From: Deinococcus radiopugnans ATCC 19172
GTDB lineage: Bacteria > Deinococcota > Deinococci > Deinococcales > Deinococcaceae
Length of the DNA stretch: 64,000 nucleotides
Assembly (NCBI RefSeq): GCF_006335125.1
Contig: NZ_VDMO01000008.1
Span: 124,001-188,000 of the forward strand
Direction: 5' to 3'
Under the pieces are notes generated by a model. The model did no database searches, had not been told where the DNA came from, and saw nothing but the letters and a program-made list of their open reading frames with translations. This document shows, one piece after another, positions 15,453 through 25,387 of the stretch. The position numbers were made by a program, and so were the translations under genes. Position 1 is the stretch's first letter. Each line of letters starts with the position of its first letter.

Positions 15453-15588
15453 GATCACTCCCTTCCATCCTGTTGGCGAATCGGCTTGCCCGGTGGCCCC
15501 CTCACCCTTCCGCCACTTCGCGGCTCCCTCCCTCTCCCACAGGGGGAGAGGGGGAAGACACATAGTCCAGATTCTATTTAATCCCGTA
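15442..15588. mobile_element. MITE-like element, second family (147 bp), TAA target duplication
   Basis: The ends TACGAAATTAA and TTTAATCCCGTA form an imperfect terminal inverted repeat, and TAA flanks both sides (15439-15441, 15589-15591). The interior has a CCTCACCC...GAGGGAGAGGG-like hairpin built around CTCCCTCTCCC and GGGGGAGAGGGGG. It has the same outer bases and the same 3-bp TNA target as the copies at 487, 3315 and 56040, but a different interior. It supplies the stop codon of the TrmK-like gene. Confidence 0.75.
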
Positions 15589-15615
15589 TAAAATAAAAAG
15601 CCCGCCTTTCGGCGG
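15588..15615 (-). terminator. Intrinsic terminator of promoter-terminator unit 2
   Basis: On the minus strand CCGCC-GAAA-GGCGG is followed by GCTTTTTATTTTAT. It begins about 10 bases after a TATTTT -10 hexamer, so a transcript from that promoter would be only ~35-45 nt long. Confidence 0.7.
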
Positions 15616-15625
15616 TGATAGAAAG

Positions 15626-15654
15626 AAAATAGCGCGGTATTCGCGAATTGTCAA
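15626..15654 (-). promoter_or_regulatory. Sigma70-type promoter of unit 2
   Basis: Minus strand: TTGACA (15654-15649), 17-bp spacer, TATTTT (15631-15626). A terminator follows almost at once (15615-15588). The hexamers and the bases just outside them match the promoter at 15807-15835. Confidence 0.7.
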
Positions 15655-15769
15655 ATCTATGCGGCGGGGCGAAAAACGTCCTACTGCACGTCATCTTCTT
15701 TGCCAGCGGCTTGAACTTCTTGCATAATCTCCACCACTCGTCCTGGCTCGGCAAATGCACCTTTCAAGC

Positions 15770-15795
15770 AATAAAAAATCCGCCTCAATCGGCGG
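15770..15795 (-). terminator. Intrinsic terminator of promoter-terminator unit 1
   Basis: Minus strand: CCGCC-GATTGA-GGCGG followed by ATTTTTTATT, a textbook intrinsic terminator. It lies 11 bases downstream of the -10 of the promoter at 15807-15835. Confidence 0.75.
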
Positions 15796-15806
15796 TGTTG
15801 ATAAAA

Positions 15807-15835
15807 ACTATAGCGCCCTATTCAGGGGCTGTCAA
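15807..15835 (-). promoter_or_regulatory. Sigma70-type promoter of unit 1
   Basis: Minus strand: perfect TTGACA (15835-15830), 17-bp spacer, TATAGT (15812-15807). It is one of the best consensus promoters in the window, yet transcription from it would meet the terminator at 15795-15770 after only a few bases. No gene starts between them. Confidence 0.78.
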
Positions 15836-15913
15836 ATCCATGCGGGCGGCGGCAGAAAATCCGCTGTAGGACGACATATTCTAGTCACCCTTGACTATGA
15901 AACCTGCATAGGC

Positions 15914-15952
15914 AATAGAAAGCGGCGGATAGGGCCTATCCCCATCCGCCGC
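15914..15952 (-). terminator. rpoZ terminator
   Basis: Minus strand: GCGGCGGAT/ATCCGCCGC stem with a GGG/CCC inner extension, then TTTCTATT. It starts 15 bases after the rpoZ stop. Confidence 0.75.
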
Positions 15953-15966
15953 CGTCCCGCACTACC

Positions 15967-16266
15967 TTACTCGCGCTCGCGTTCACGCTCGGCGTTCAAC
16001 TGGGCCTGGAGCTGGGCCTGACGCTGGCGCACGTAGTCCTGGTGAAAGCGGGTCTCGTCCATCAGATCAGTGCCCACGGTCAGTTGACCGGTGGCGAGTT
16101 CGCGCATGGCCTGCGTCACCAGATTGCGGGTGCGCACGCGCTGCTCGACGGGCAGCACGCTGGGTGCGCCGGAGCGCAGCTGCAGGGCGCGCTTGGCCGT
16201 CACCACGCTCAAGCGGTACTTGCTGTCGGTCATCGAGAGCAACTTGTCAATGTCTTTTTCCGCCAT
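15967..16266 (-). CDS. rpoZ: RNA polymerase omega subunit
   Basis: The 99-aa protein starts MAEKDIDKLLSMTDSKYRLS, with GGAGG ten bases upstream, and continues with the omega core (VVTAKRALQLRSG..., VTQAMRELATGQLTVG). Omega binds the beta' C-terminal region and helps RNA polymerase assembly. It ends in a charged, repetitive tail of Gln, Arg and Glu. A longer frame to 16311 lacks a ribosome site and is not used. It lies downstream of rplY on the same strand, separated by a terminator-like hairpin, and is followed by its own terminator. Confidence 0.93.
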   Translation of the reverse strand: MAEKDIDKLLSMTDSKYRLSVVTAKRALQLRSGAPSVLPVEQRVRTRNLVTQAMRELATGQLTVGTDLMDETRFHQDYVRQRQAQLQAQLNAERERERE

Positions 16267-16358
16267 AGTGTTTAAACCTCCAGTTTGGGGCTGGGCCGCC
16301 AGCCGCTTCAACCCCTCAGCTTAACCCCTGGATGGGAGCAAGAGAGAAAGTCAGCTCT

Positions 16359-16394
16359 CAAAAGCCGGCCAGACTCGAGCGCCGCGAAGGCCGG
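16359..16394 (-). terminator. Probable rplY terminator
   Basis: Minus strand: CCGGCC ... GGCCGG with a CGAG-containing loop, followed by CTTTTGAG. It lies between rplY and rpoZ. Confidence 0.6.
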
Positions 16395-16438
16395 AAGCCT
16401 CCACTGCTGGAAACCCCGGCCTGAACGGTTGAGACGGC

Positions 16439-17164
16439 TTAGGACTGTTCTTCGCTGCTGGCGGTGTCGCCGGCTTCGGCGGTATCGCCCGCTTCGTCCG
16501 TAGTCTCGGCTTTGGCCTCTTCCAGGGTGGCCTCGCCTTCCAGCACGGCGGCGGCGGCTTCCTCGGTCAGCTCGCCAGACGCCACCAGACCCGCCACCTG
16601 GGCGGCCTGGGTTTCGGCTTCGGCTTCCTCGGCGCTCAGGCGCGGCGGCAGGACGCTCACCACGACCTGATCCTCGTCCACATTCAGCTTGACGCCCTCG
16701 GGCAGCGTGATCTGTCCGGCGGTGACGTGATCACCGATCTGCAGCTTGCTCACGTCCACGACCAGTTCCTGGGGAATGCGGCGCGGGCCGGGGGCGATGA
16801 TGGCGAGGTTGTGAACCACGGTGTCGAGCAGGCCGCCCATGATCTCGCCCTGGCTCTTGCCCTTGGTGTGGACCGGCACGGAGACCTCAATGGCCTCGCC
16901 GTAGGTCACCATGTAGAAGTCCACATGAATCGGCACACGGCGGCGCTTGTCCATCTGCACGGTCTTGACCAGAGCGGGAAAGGTTTCCTGGCCTTCGACG
17001 GTGATGTCGTACAGGCCGGTGGTGCTGGTCTGGCGGAAGGCCCGGTCAAAGGTCTTGCGGTCCAGGGCAAAGGACACGTTGTTTTCCTTGTTGTAGGCAA
17101 CGGCGGGGATCATACCTTCGGCCAGTTTTTCCTGGCTCTTGCGGGGCTTTGCGTTCAGTTCCAT
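16439..17164 (-). CDS. rplY: 50S ribosomal protein L25 (general stress protein CTC type)
   Basis: The 241-aa protein has the L25 RNA-binding N-terminal domain (MELNAKPRKSQEKL...GMIPAVAYNKENN, about residues 1-90) that contacts 5S rRNA. A TL5/CTC-type second beta domain (about 95-180, ...GEIMGGLLDTVVHNL, ...GDHVTAGQITLPEGV) and an acidic Ala/Glu-rich tail follow. This long form is the one known in Thermus and Deinococcus; E. coli L25 is only the first domain. It is monocistronic or precedes rpoZ through a leaky terminator. Confidence 0.95.
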   Translation of the reverse strand: MELNAKPRKSQEKLAEGMIPAVAYNKENNVSFALDRKTFDRAFRQTSTTGLYDITVEGQETFPALVKTVQMDKRRRVPIHVDFYMVTYGEAIEVSVPVHTKGKSQGEIMGGLLDTVVHNLAIIAPGPRRIPQELVVDVSKLQIGDHVTAGQITLPEGVKLNVDEDQVVVSVLPPRLSAEEAEAETQAAQVAGLVASGELTEEAAAAVLEGEATLEEAKAETTDEAGDTAEAGDTASSEEQS

Positions 17165-17457
17165 GTGCGTCTACTCTCCTTGGCGCGTTCCGTCTTCTGC
17201 TCCCCGCCGCACATCGGCCGTTTGCAGCAGGGCAGCAGGCCGGGGGCGGGGGTGAACGGGCAACCCTGGCAGCATAGCAAACCCGGACAGGGCAGGGGAA
17301 GGGTCACTCGCATGGTTTGGCGCGATTCTGCTAAACTGGCGGGCGGCACCGAGCGGCTCCCACCTTGAAGCGCAGCGCAAGGCCGAGGCGGCCCCGGTTG
17401 GCACAGCGTCTGCAGCGGGTCTTACCGATCCCCCGCAGACCTTCTAAGGAGCGAAAG

Positions 17458-18015
17458 ATGATCAGCGTAACCGAACTGAGAAACGGCACCAAGGTGGAAA
17501 TGGACGGCGGACTGTGGGAGTGCCTGGACTACTCGCACCTGAAGATGGGACGCGGCGGCGCGAAGGTGGTCACCAAGTTCCGCAACATGGAATCCGGCAG
17601 CATCGTCGACCGCACCTTCAACAGCACCGAAAAGCTGCAGGACATCTACGTGGAAGGCAAGACCATGCAGTACCTGTACAAGGACGGCAACGACTACATG
17701 TTCATGGACATGGAGACCTTCGAGCAGGTCACGCTGCCTCCCACCCTGGTGGGCGACGCCTCCAAATTCATGAAGGAGAACACCGAAGTCGAGGTGGCGA
17801 TGTACGGCGACAAGGCCCTGAGCATCACGCTGCCCAACCAGGTGATCCTGAAGATCGTGGAAACCGATCCCGGCCTGCGCGGCGACACCGCCTCGGGCGG
17901 CACCAAGCCCGCCAAGCTGGAAACCGGCGCGACCGTGCAGGTGCCCCTCTTCGTGGAGCAGGACACCGACGTGAAGGTGGACACCCGCACCGGCCAATAC
18001 CTCAGCCGCGCGTAA
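17458..18015 (+). CDS. efp: Elongation factor P
   Basis: The 185-aa protein relieves ribosome stalling at proline stretches. The start MISVTELRNGTKVEMDGGLW has AAGGAG nine bases upstream; a longer upstream frame is rejected. All three domains are present, ending PLFVEQDTDVKVDTRTGQYL. The tip loop of domain I reads KMGRGGAKV, so residue 32 is arginine, not the lysine modified by EpmA in E. coli. The sequence is close to Thermus EF-P, which has the same GRGGA loop. No earP gene is in this window, so whether Arg32 is modified cannot be said. Confidence 0.97.
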   Translation: MISVTELRNGTKVEMDGGLWECLDYSHLKMGRGGAKVVTKFRNMESGSIVDRTFNSTEKLQDIYVEGKTMQYLYKDGNDYMFMDMETFEQVTLPPTLVGDASKFMKENTEVEVAMYGDKALSITLPNQVILKIVETDPGLRGDTASGGTKPAKLETGATVQVPLFVEQDTDVKVDTRTGQYLSRA

Positions 18016-18027
18016 GGGATGACTCTG

Positions 18028-18063
18028 AAGCTGCCTCCGCCTGCGGGTGGGGGCGGCTTTTTT
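18028..18063 (+). terminator. efp terminator
   Basis: A long stem (about 12 pairs from GCTGCCTCCGCC against GGTGGGGGCGGC) with a TGCG loop, followed by a run of six T. It sits 12 bases after the efp stop. Confidence 0.85.
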
Positions 18064-18100
18064 GTTGATGGGTGACGGTTGATGGAGAAAGGAGGGACGG

Positions 18101-18622
18101 GTGCTGATCTGTACGGATGTGGACTACCGCCCGGACGGCACGGCGCGGGCGGCAGGAGTGATGTTCCGCGAGTGGACGGACGCCACGCCAACGCATGAAC
18201 TCGTCGTCTCGGTTGCGGAGGTAGAGCCGTACCAGCCCGGAGCGTTCTATCGGCGGGAGTTGCCGTGCCTGCTGGCCCTGCTGGAGCAGGCGGCTCAACT
18301 CCATCCCCTGGACGCTGTGATGATTGACGGCTACGTCACCCTGGACGCGTGCGGACGCGCTGGCCTGGGGCTTTACCTGTTCGAGGCCTTGCCCCGCGTT
18401 TTACCTGTGGCCGTGCCCGTCATCGGCGTGGCAAAGACGGCCTTTCAGGGATCAGGGCACGCAGTGGCCGTGACGCGCGGAGACAGCCTGACCCCGTTGT
18501 TCATCACGGCGGTGGGCCTGGACGTGGCCGAGGCAGCGGGGCACGTGGTGCAGATGGCCGGGCCTTATCGTCTGCCCACGCTGCTCAAGCGGGCCGATGC
18601 CCTGTGTCGTCGCGCCCCATAA
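18101..18622 (+). CDS. Endonuclease V-like protein (short form)
   Basis: GTG 18101 is preceded by AAAGGAGG. The 173-aa product keeps the acidic residues and lysine expected for endonuclease V: D6 in TDVDY, E53 in YQPGAFYRRELP, D76 in MIDGYVTLD and K112 in VIGVAKTAF. EndoV cleaves one base 3' of deaminated bases such as hypoxanthine. It is about 50 residues shorter than typical Nfi. The DGHGxxHPR signature is replaced by DGYVTLD...GRAG, so substrate handling may differ. It stands alone between the efp terminator and the dnaK promoter. Confidence 0.75.
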   Translation: MLICTDVDYRPDGTARAAGVMFREWTDATPTHELVVSVAEVEPYQPGAFYRRELPCLLALLEQAAQLHPLDAVMIDGYVTLDACGRAGLGLYLFEALPRVLPVAVPVIGVAKTAFQGSGHAVAVTRGDSLTPLFITAVGLDVAEAAGHVVQMAGPYRLPTLLKRADALCRRAP

Positions 18623-18673
18623 ACCTTGACTGGGACGTAGTTTGCCCGCGAGATCCCTTCAGTCTTCCTTAAA

Positions 18674-18694
18674 CTTGAGCGTATGGCACTCAAG
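18674..18694 (+). promoter_or_regulatory. HAIR operator (HspR-binding site) upstream of dnaK
   Basis: CTTGAGC-N7-ACTCAAG matches the HspR-associated inverted repeat CTTGAGT-N7-ACTCAAG with one mismatch. It overlaps the region just upstream of the dnaK -35, so the repressor would block RNA polymerase. HspR controls dnaK in Deinococcus radiodurans and Streptomyces. Confidence 0.85.
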
Positions 18695-18698
18695 TCTA

Positions 18699-18727
18699 TT
18701 GACTCTAATGAAGTGTAGCGTTATGCT
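18699..18727 (+). promoter_or_regulatory. dnaK promoter
   Basis: TTGACT (18699-18704), 17-bp spacer, TATGCT (18722-18727). It starts five bases after the HAIR operator and gives a leader of about 60 nt before dnaK. Confidence 0.8.
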
Positions 18728-18793
18728 GTTCCAAGTTTCAGAACTGTTGCCCGTGTGGCGGCAGAATCCTACTTACCTAAGGAGTCAAAACAC

Positions 18794-20701
<1,908 letters not shown>

Positions 20702-20725
20702 CGTCCACCCCGCACAGTCTCGATC

Positions 20726-20765
20726 AGGGAGAGGACGGCCCACCCGGCCTCCTCTCCCTCTTTCT
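20726..20765 (+). terminator. Terminator after dnaK
   Basis: Perfect 10-bp stem AGGGAGAGGA/TCCTCTCCCT (20726-20735, 20750-20759) with a GC-rich loop and a CTCTTTCTTT tract. It may lower grpE/dnaJ expression relative to dnaK. Confidence 0.75.
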
Positions 20766-20850
20766 TTGAACCTTGACAGCACTCCACCGCCAGCAAAGTC
20801 CCTATGTAAGTCACTATGCTGGTGCGATGTTCAGAAGGCGAGGTAATTCC

Positions 20851-21522
20851 GTGACCGACAACGATATGAAAAACGGCAAGCCCAACCCGGACGCCGAGAC
20901 CGACACCACCGAGAATCTGAAATTCACCCCCGCTCAGGGCGATAAGCCCACCCTCGACGCGGACGGCGAGATCGTGGACGCCGAACTGCTGGACGAGGAC
21001 GGGGAGGACGCCGACTTCGCGGGCTTTCCCGGCATGGACGAGGGCATGATGGCCCAGGTGCAGGAAATGATGGGCAAGCTCGAGCGCGTGGACGAGCTGG
21101 AAAAGGAAAACGCGGATCTGAAATTCAAGCTGGGCCGTCTGGCCGCCGACTTCGACGGCTACCGCACCCGCACCGGGCAGGATCTGGACACCGCCGAGGA
21201 CAAGGGTGTCTCGAAGGCTGCCGAGCAGTTGATGCCCGTCTACGACGATCTGGAACGCGCGCTGACCATGGGATCGGAAGACCCCGCCAAGCTGATTCCC
21301 GGCGTGAAGGCCGTGCAGAACAAGGTGCTGACCATCTTCTCCAAGCTGGGCCTGGAAGTGACCGGGCAGGAGGGCGAGCACTTCGATCCCCAGTGGCACG
21401 AGGCGCTTCAGGTGGTTCCCGGCGATGAGGACGACAAGATCGTGCAGGTGTTTCAGGCAGGCTTCCGCATGGGTGACCGACTGGTGCGCCCGGCGCGCGT
21501 GGTTGTGAGCCGCAAGGGGTGA
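20851..21522 (+). CDS. grpE: Nucleotide exchange factor GrpE
   Basis: GrpE releases ADP from DnaK. GTG 20851 (VTDNDMKNGK) has GCGAGG eight bases upstream and is preferred; ATG 20827 is a possible alternative. The 223-aa protein has an acidic, low-complexity N-terminus, a long coiled coil (about residues 70-125, ...ELEKENADLKFKLGRLAADF) and the C-terminal beta domain (GLEVTGQEGEHFDPQWHEAL, ...GFRMGDRLVRPARVVVS), which match the family. It follows dnaK after a strong terminator, so it may have its own promoter. Confidence 0.95.
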   Translation: MTDNDMKNGKPNPDAETDTTENLKFTPAQGDKPTLDADGEIVDAELLDEDGEDADFAGFPGMDEGMMAQVQEMMGKLERVDELEKENADLKFKLGRLAADFDGYRTRTGQDLDTAEDKGVSKAAEQLMPVYDDLERALTMGSEDPAKLIPGVKAVQNKVLTIFSKLGLEVTGQEGEHFDPQWHEALQVVPGDEDDKIVQVFQAGFRMGDRLVRPARVVVSRKG

Positions 21523-21623
21523 TGGTTGATAGAGGACGGTTGATGGAACAAGACGAGCAGATGCCAGAGCCACAGCAGGAGGTTCCATCACCCATGAACC
21601 ATCAACCCTCAACGTCCTCTGAT
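21521..21623. repeat. Imperfect inverted repeat of GGTTGATGG units around the VF530 gene start
   Basis: The left arm (21521-21546, containing AGAGGACGGTTGATGG) is mirrored by the right arm (21584-21623, containing CCATCAACCCTCAACGTCCTCT). A fragment of the same motif (GACGGTTGATGGA) occurs at about 18072-18084 before the endonuclease V-like gene. It looks like a small non-coding repeat inserted at the grpE stop and now carrying the start of the next gene. Confidence 0.6.
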
Positions 21624-21821
21624 CCCCTCCACGGCGTCACGTTGCAACTCATGCTGGAGCGCCTGCACGACGCCTACGGCTGGGACGGACTGGCCCGCCG
21701 CGTGCCGATCAATTGCTTTTCTTCCAACCCCAGCATCCAGAGCAGCCTGAAATTCCTGCGCCGCACGCCGTGGGCGCGGGCGAAGGTGGAGGGGCTGTAC
21801 CTGGAACTGGTCAGTGTCTAA
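21594..21821 (+). CDS. VF530 family DNA-binding protein
   Basis: From PLHGVTLQLMLERLHDAYGW through INCFSSNPSIQSSLKFLRRT to PWARAKVEGLYLEL the 75-aa protein matches the VF530 (DUF2132) family, small proteins with a winged-helix-like fold proposed to bind DNA; the role is unknown. The start is uncertain, because AGGAGG lies 11 bases before ATG 21594 and in-frame ATGs exist upstream inside a repeat. The stop codon TAA lies in the left arm of another inverted repeat (21816-21909). Its place inside dnaK-grpE-dnaJ is unusual; whether it shares heat-shock control is unknown. Confidence 0.85.
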   Translation: MNHQPSTSSDPLHGVTLQLMLERLHDAYGWDGLARRVPINCFSSNPSIQSSLKFLRRTPWARAKVEGLYLELVSV

Positions 21822-21909
21822 GGGTCTGAGAGTCGAAGGGTCTAAGGGCTGAAGAACCAAAACCCTGACTCGTTACCTGCCTCTTTTCTTATACCCTTGA
21901 CCCTTAGAC
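21816..21909. repeat. MITE-like repeat, 11-bp perfect terminal inverted repeat (94 bp)
   Basis: GTCTAAGGGTC (21816-21826) and GACCCTTAGAC (21899-21909) are exact inverted copies, with a further internal AGGGTCTAAGGG. It fills the gap between the VF530 gene and dnaJ and contains the VF530 stop codon. No target duplication is obvious. The ends differ from the TACGG family. Confidence 0.7.
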
Positions 21910-21924
21910 AACGCCGGAGGCGTC

Positions 21925-22857
21925 ATGGCATACAAAGACTATTACGACGTGCTGGGCGTCTCCCGTGGGGCGTCCGATGCGGACATCAAGGCGGCCTACC
22001 GCAAGGCGGCCAAGACGTACCATCCCGACAAGAACGCCGGCGACGAGAAGGCCGCAGAGCGTTTCAAGGAGATCGGCGAGGCGTACGCCGTCCTCAATGA
22101 CCCGGAAAAGCGCAAGGTCTATGACCAGTTCGGGCACACCGGGCAGGTGCCGCCGGGCTATGGCGATAGCGGCGGCTTTCAGGGCGGCGATATGGGTGGC
22201 TTCGATCCGGGGCAGTTCAGCGACTTCTTCCAGGGTCTGTTCGGTCAGGCGGCGCGGGGCCGGGCTGGAGCCGGAGGAATGGGCGGCATGGGCGGCGGCT
22301 TTCCCGGCGGACAGCAGGTGAACCTCGAAGACCTGCTGGGCGGTCTGGGCGGCGCGGGGCAGGGGAGGCGCTTCGTGCAGAACGTGGAGGGCGAGTTGCA
22401 GGTCACGCTGGCCGAAGCCTTTGCGGGCAGCGACGAGGTCATCAACGTGGACGGCAAGCGCCTGAGCCTGCGTGTCCCGGCGGGCACCCGCGACGGCGCA
22501 CGGCTGCGGCTGGCCGGGCAGGGGCCGGGGGGCGGCGACGTGCTGCTGACCATCCGCGTGCTGGAAGACGCCCGCTTCGATCTGGACGGCGATCACCTGA
22601 CCACCACCGCTGACGTGCCCGCTCCGGTGGCGGCGCTGGGCGGCGACATCAGCGTGCAGACCCTGAGCGGGCGCGGCAACCTCAGCATTCCCCCCGGCAG
22701 CAGCGGGGGCCGCCGCATGCGCCTGCGTGGACAGGGCTGGCCCAAGAAGGACGGCAGCAGGGGAGATCTGTACGTGCGCCTGAACGTGACTGTGCCCGCC
22801 GCGCCCAGCGACGAGGAAAAGGAACTGTACCGCAGGCTGCGGGACTTGCAGAAGTAG
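21925..22857 (+). CDS. dnaJ: DnaJ/CbpA-type cochaperone (J-domain, no zinc finger)
   Basis: The 310-aa protein has an N-terminal J domain (residues 1-70, HPD in KTYHPDKNAG) that stimulates DnaK ATPase, a Gly/Phe-rich linker (to about 150), and two C-terminal beta-barrel substrate-binding domains (VPAGTRDGARLRLAGQG, GRRMRLRGQGWPKK). The four CxxCxGxG zinc motifs of classical DnaJ are absent, so by architecture it is a type II (CbpA-like) protein. The location next to dnaK and grpE indicates it is the main partner; D. radiodurans dnaJ in this cluster is also short. Confidence 0.93.
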   Translation: MAYKDYYDVLGVSRGASDADIKAAYRKAAKTYHPDKNAGDEKAAERFKEIGEAYAVLNDPEKRKVYDQFGHTGQVPPGYGDSGGFQGGDMGGFDPGQFSDFFQGLFGQAARGRAGAGGMGGMGGGFPGGQQVNLEDLLGGLGGAGQGRRFVQNVEGELQVTLAEAFAGSDEVINVDGKRLSLRVPAGTRDGARLRLAGQGPGGGDVLLTIRVLEDARFDLDGDHLTTTADVPAPVAALGGDISVQTLSGRGNLSIPPGSSGGRRMRLRGQGWPKKDGSRGDLYVRLNVTVPAAPSDEEKELYRRLRDLQK

Positions 22858-22871
22858 GAATTCTCAAAACC

Positions 22872-22913
22872 GGGCTGGGGAAGCAGAGCAATCTGCCTCC
22901 CCAGCCCCCTTAT
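22872..22913 (+). terminator. dnaJ terminator
   Basis: GGGCTGGGGA/TCCCCAGCCC (22872-22881, 22898-22907) with an inner GCAGA/TCTGC pair, between dnaJ and the convergent kinase gene. The T tract is weak, so it may act in both directions. Confidence 0.65.
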
Positions 22914-22922
22914 GTGCCCCCG

Positions 22923-24593
22923 TTACGGCACGTCGTCGTCGTCCAGCACCGGCACGTCGCCCACCGGCAGTTGAACATGCGCCACTGTTCCCTTGCCCAC
23001 CTCGCTTTCCAGCCAGATGCGGCCCTCGTGTGCCTCGACGATGCCGCGCGCGATGCTCAGGCCCAGGCCCGCGCCGCCCACGTCGCGGCTGCGGCTGTCT
23101 TCCAGGCGGTAGAAGCGGTCGAACAGGCGGTCGAGCTGATCGGCGGGAATGCCGGGCCCGTCGTCGCTCACGCTCAGGCGAACCTCAGTGCCGTCTTGCT
23201 CCGGCTGGCTGCTCAGGGTGATGGTCCGCGCGCCGGCCTTGAGGGCGTTGCTGACCAGATTGATCAGAACCTGCTTGAGGCGGTCCGCGTCCCCCTCGAA
23301 CGTCACCTCCTGCCCCGCCACCGTCAGGGCCGTGCGCTGAGCCTGGGCCAGCGGCATCAGCTCGCGGGCAATCTCGGTCAGGAACAGGCCGGACAGGATC
23401 GGGTCGCGGGCCATCACCAGCGCGCCGCTGTCCGAGCGGGCCAGTTGCAGCAGGCTGGCGATCAGGTTGGTCAGGCGTTCGGACTCGCTGCGAATGATCT
23501 TGAGGCTCTCTTTTTGCTGCTCGTCCGGACTGGTGCGGCGCAGCAGGTAGCTGGCGTGGCCGCTGATGGCGGTGACGGGGGTCCGCAATTCGTGGCTGGC
23601 GTCGCTGGTAAAGCGCCGCTGGGCCTCGAAACTGTCTTCCAGGCGGGCCAGCATGTTGTTCAGCGCCCCCGCCAACGCCTGGACCTCGTCCCCGGTCTCA
23701 GGTTCCGGCACACGCTCGGTCAGGTTCTGGCCGCCAATTCCCTCGGCGGCGCGCTGCACCAGCCCCAGCGGCTGCAGCGCCCGTCCGGCCAGCAGGTAAG
23801 CCCCCACCCCCGCCGTGACCAGCCCGGCCAGGAACAGCAGCAGAATCACGTTGCGCAGGTCGGCCAGCGTGCGCTGGATATCGTCCAGGCTGCGGCCCAC
23901 GTACACGATGGTCAGCGTGTCGTTGCTGCCCGGCAACCCCAGCGGCGACGGTTGAAGCGTCAGGGGGGCCAGCCGCACCAGCACACGCATGGGGGTGGGC
24001 CGGTCCTGGTAGGCCTCGTTTACGTCCTGATCGATCAGCAGCTGGCCACCCGGCGAACGGATCAATTCGGCCAATTGCTTGTCGGACAGCTGAATAGGAG
24101 AGTCCCGGTCAATGCCTGCAGATTCCCGGTACGTGAGCCGCACGGAATTCAGGGTGGCGAAAAAGTCCTGGCGGTTCGGACCCTCGGCGTTGTTCTCCAG
24201 CGACTGAAACAGGCTGGCCTGGCTGTAGAACGGCAATTGCTCAAGCTGAAGGGCGTAGTTGGGGAACTGATAGCGCACACTTCTCTGGTCACCAGCCGAA
24301 TCCCGGTTGATGTCGTTGGAGGGCGTCAGGCTCAATGAAGGCAGCAACTGCACGAATCGTCCATAGGTGTTGCTCAGGTCGCGGTTGACACTCGTGATCA
24401 GGTTGTTGCGCATGATCACCAGCGTGGTCACGGCCACCGTGGTCAGCAGGACAGCCAGCAGCGCCGTGTAGAACAGGGTCAGCCGCCAGCGCAGGGTCAT
24501 ACGGCGCCCGGCGGGCCGTGGCCTGGGTGCCCCCGATGCCCCGGTCTTTCTGGTGGCCCCGGCAAGCTGGCGTGGCAACAAACGGACCCTCAC
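22923..24593 (-). CDS. Sensor histidine kinase
   Basis: The 556-aa kinase has two membrane segments (about residues 39-61 and 235-258), a ~175-residue extracytoplasmic sensor domain, a HAMP domain, an H-box [10 protein letters not shown] (His near residue 320), an N-box ([10 protein letters not shown]) and G-boxes ([16 protein letters not shown]). GTG 24593 is chosen because TACACT lies eight bases upstream, fitting a leaderless transcript; ATG 24500 is an alternative that removes a basic N-terminal stretch but keeps both membrane helices. The partner regulator is encoded 71 bp upstream. It ends in an acidic tail. Confidence 0.92.
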   Translation of the reverse strand: MRVRLLPRQLAGATRKTGASGAPRPRPAGRRMTLRWRLTLFYTALLAVLLTTVAVTTLVIMRNNLITSVNRDLSNTYGRFVQLLPSLSLTPSNDINRDSAGDQRSVRYQFPNYALQLEQLPFYSQASLFQSLENNAEGPNRQDFFATLNSVRLTYRESAGIDRDSPIQLSDKQLAELIRSPGGQLLIDQDVNEAYQDRPTPMRVLVRLAPLTLQPSPLGLPGSNDTLTIVYVGRSLDDIQRTLADLRNVILLLFLAGLVTAGVGAYLLAGRALQPLGLVQRAAEGIGGQNLTERVPEPETGDEVQALAGALNNMLARLEDSFEAQRRFTSDASHELRTPVTAISGHASYLLRRTSPDEQQKESLKIIRSESERLTNLIASLLQLARSDSGALVMARDPILSGLFLTEIARELMPLAQAQRTALTVAGQEVTFEGDADRLKQVLINLVSNALKAGARTITLSSQPEQDGTEVRLSVSDDGPGIPADQLDRLFDRFYRLEDSRSRDVGGAGLGLSIARGIVEAHEGRIWLESEVGKGTVAHVQLPVGDVPVLDDDDVP

Positions 24594-24664
24594 GCCCGGC
24601 AGTGTAGCGGTCCAGGGTGAGGGTCAGGGTGATGGGCCTCAGACGAGGGGTGGGAGGGACGCTG

Positions 24665-25342
<678 letters not shown>

Positions 25343-25387
25343 AGGGTCAGTCTAGGGAGCGTTCTCATGAGAAGACGCGAGGGGTGC

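Noticed and set aside
15578..15760. 60-codon minus-strand frame starting GTG
   Set aside because: It runs straight through the promoter and terminator of unit 2 and into the mobile element, and has no ribosome site.
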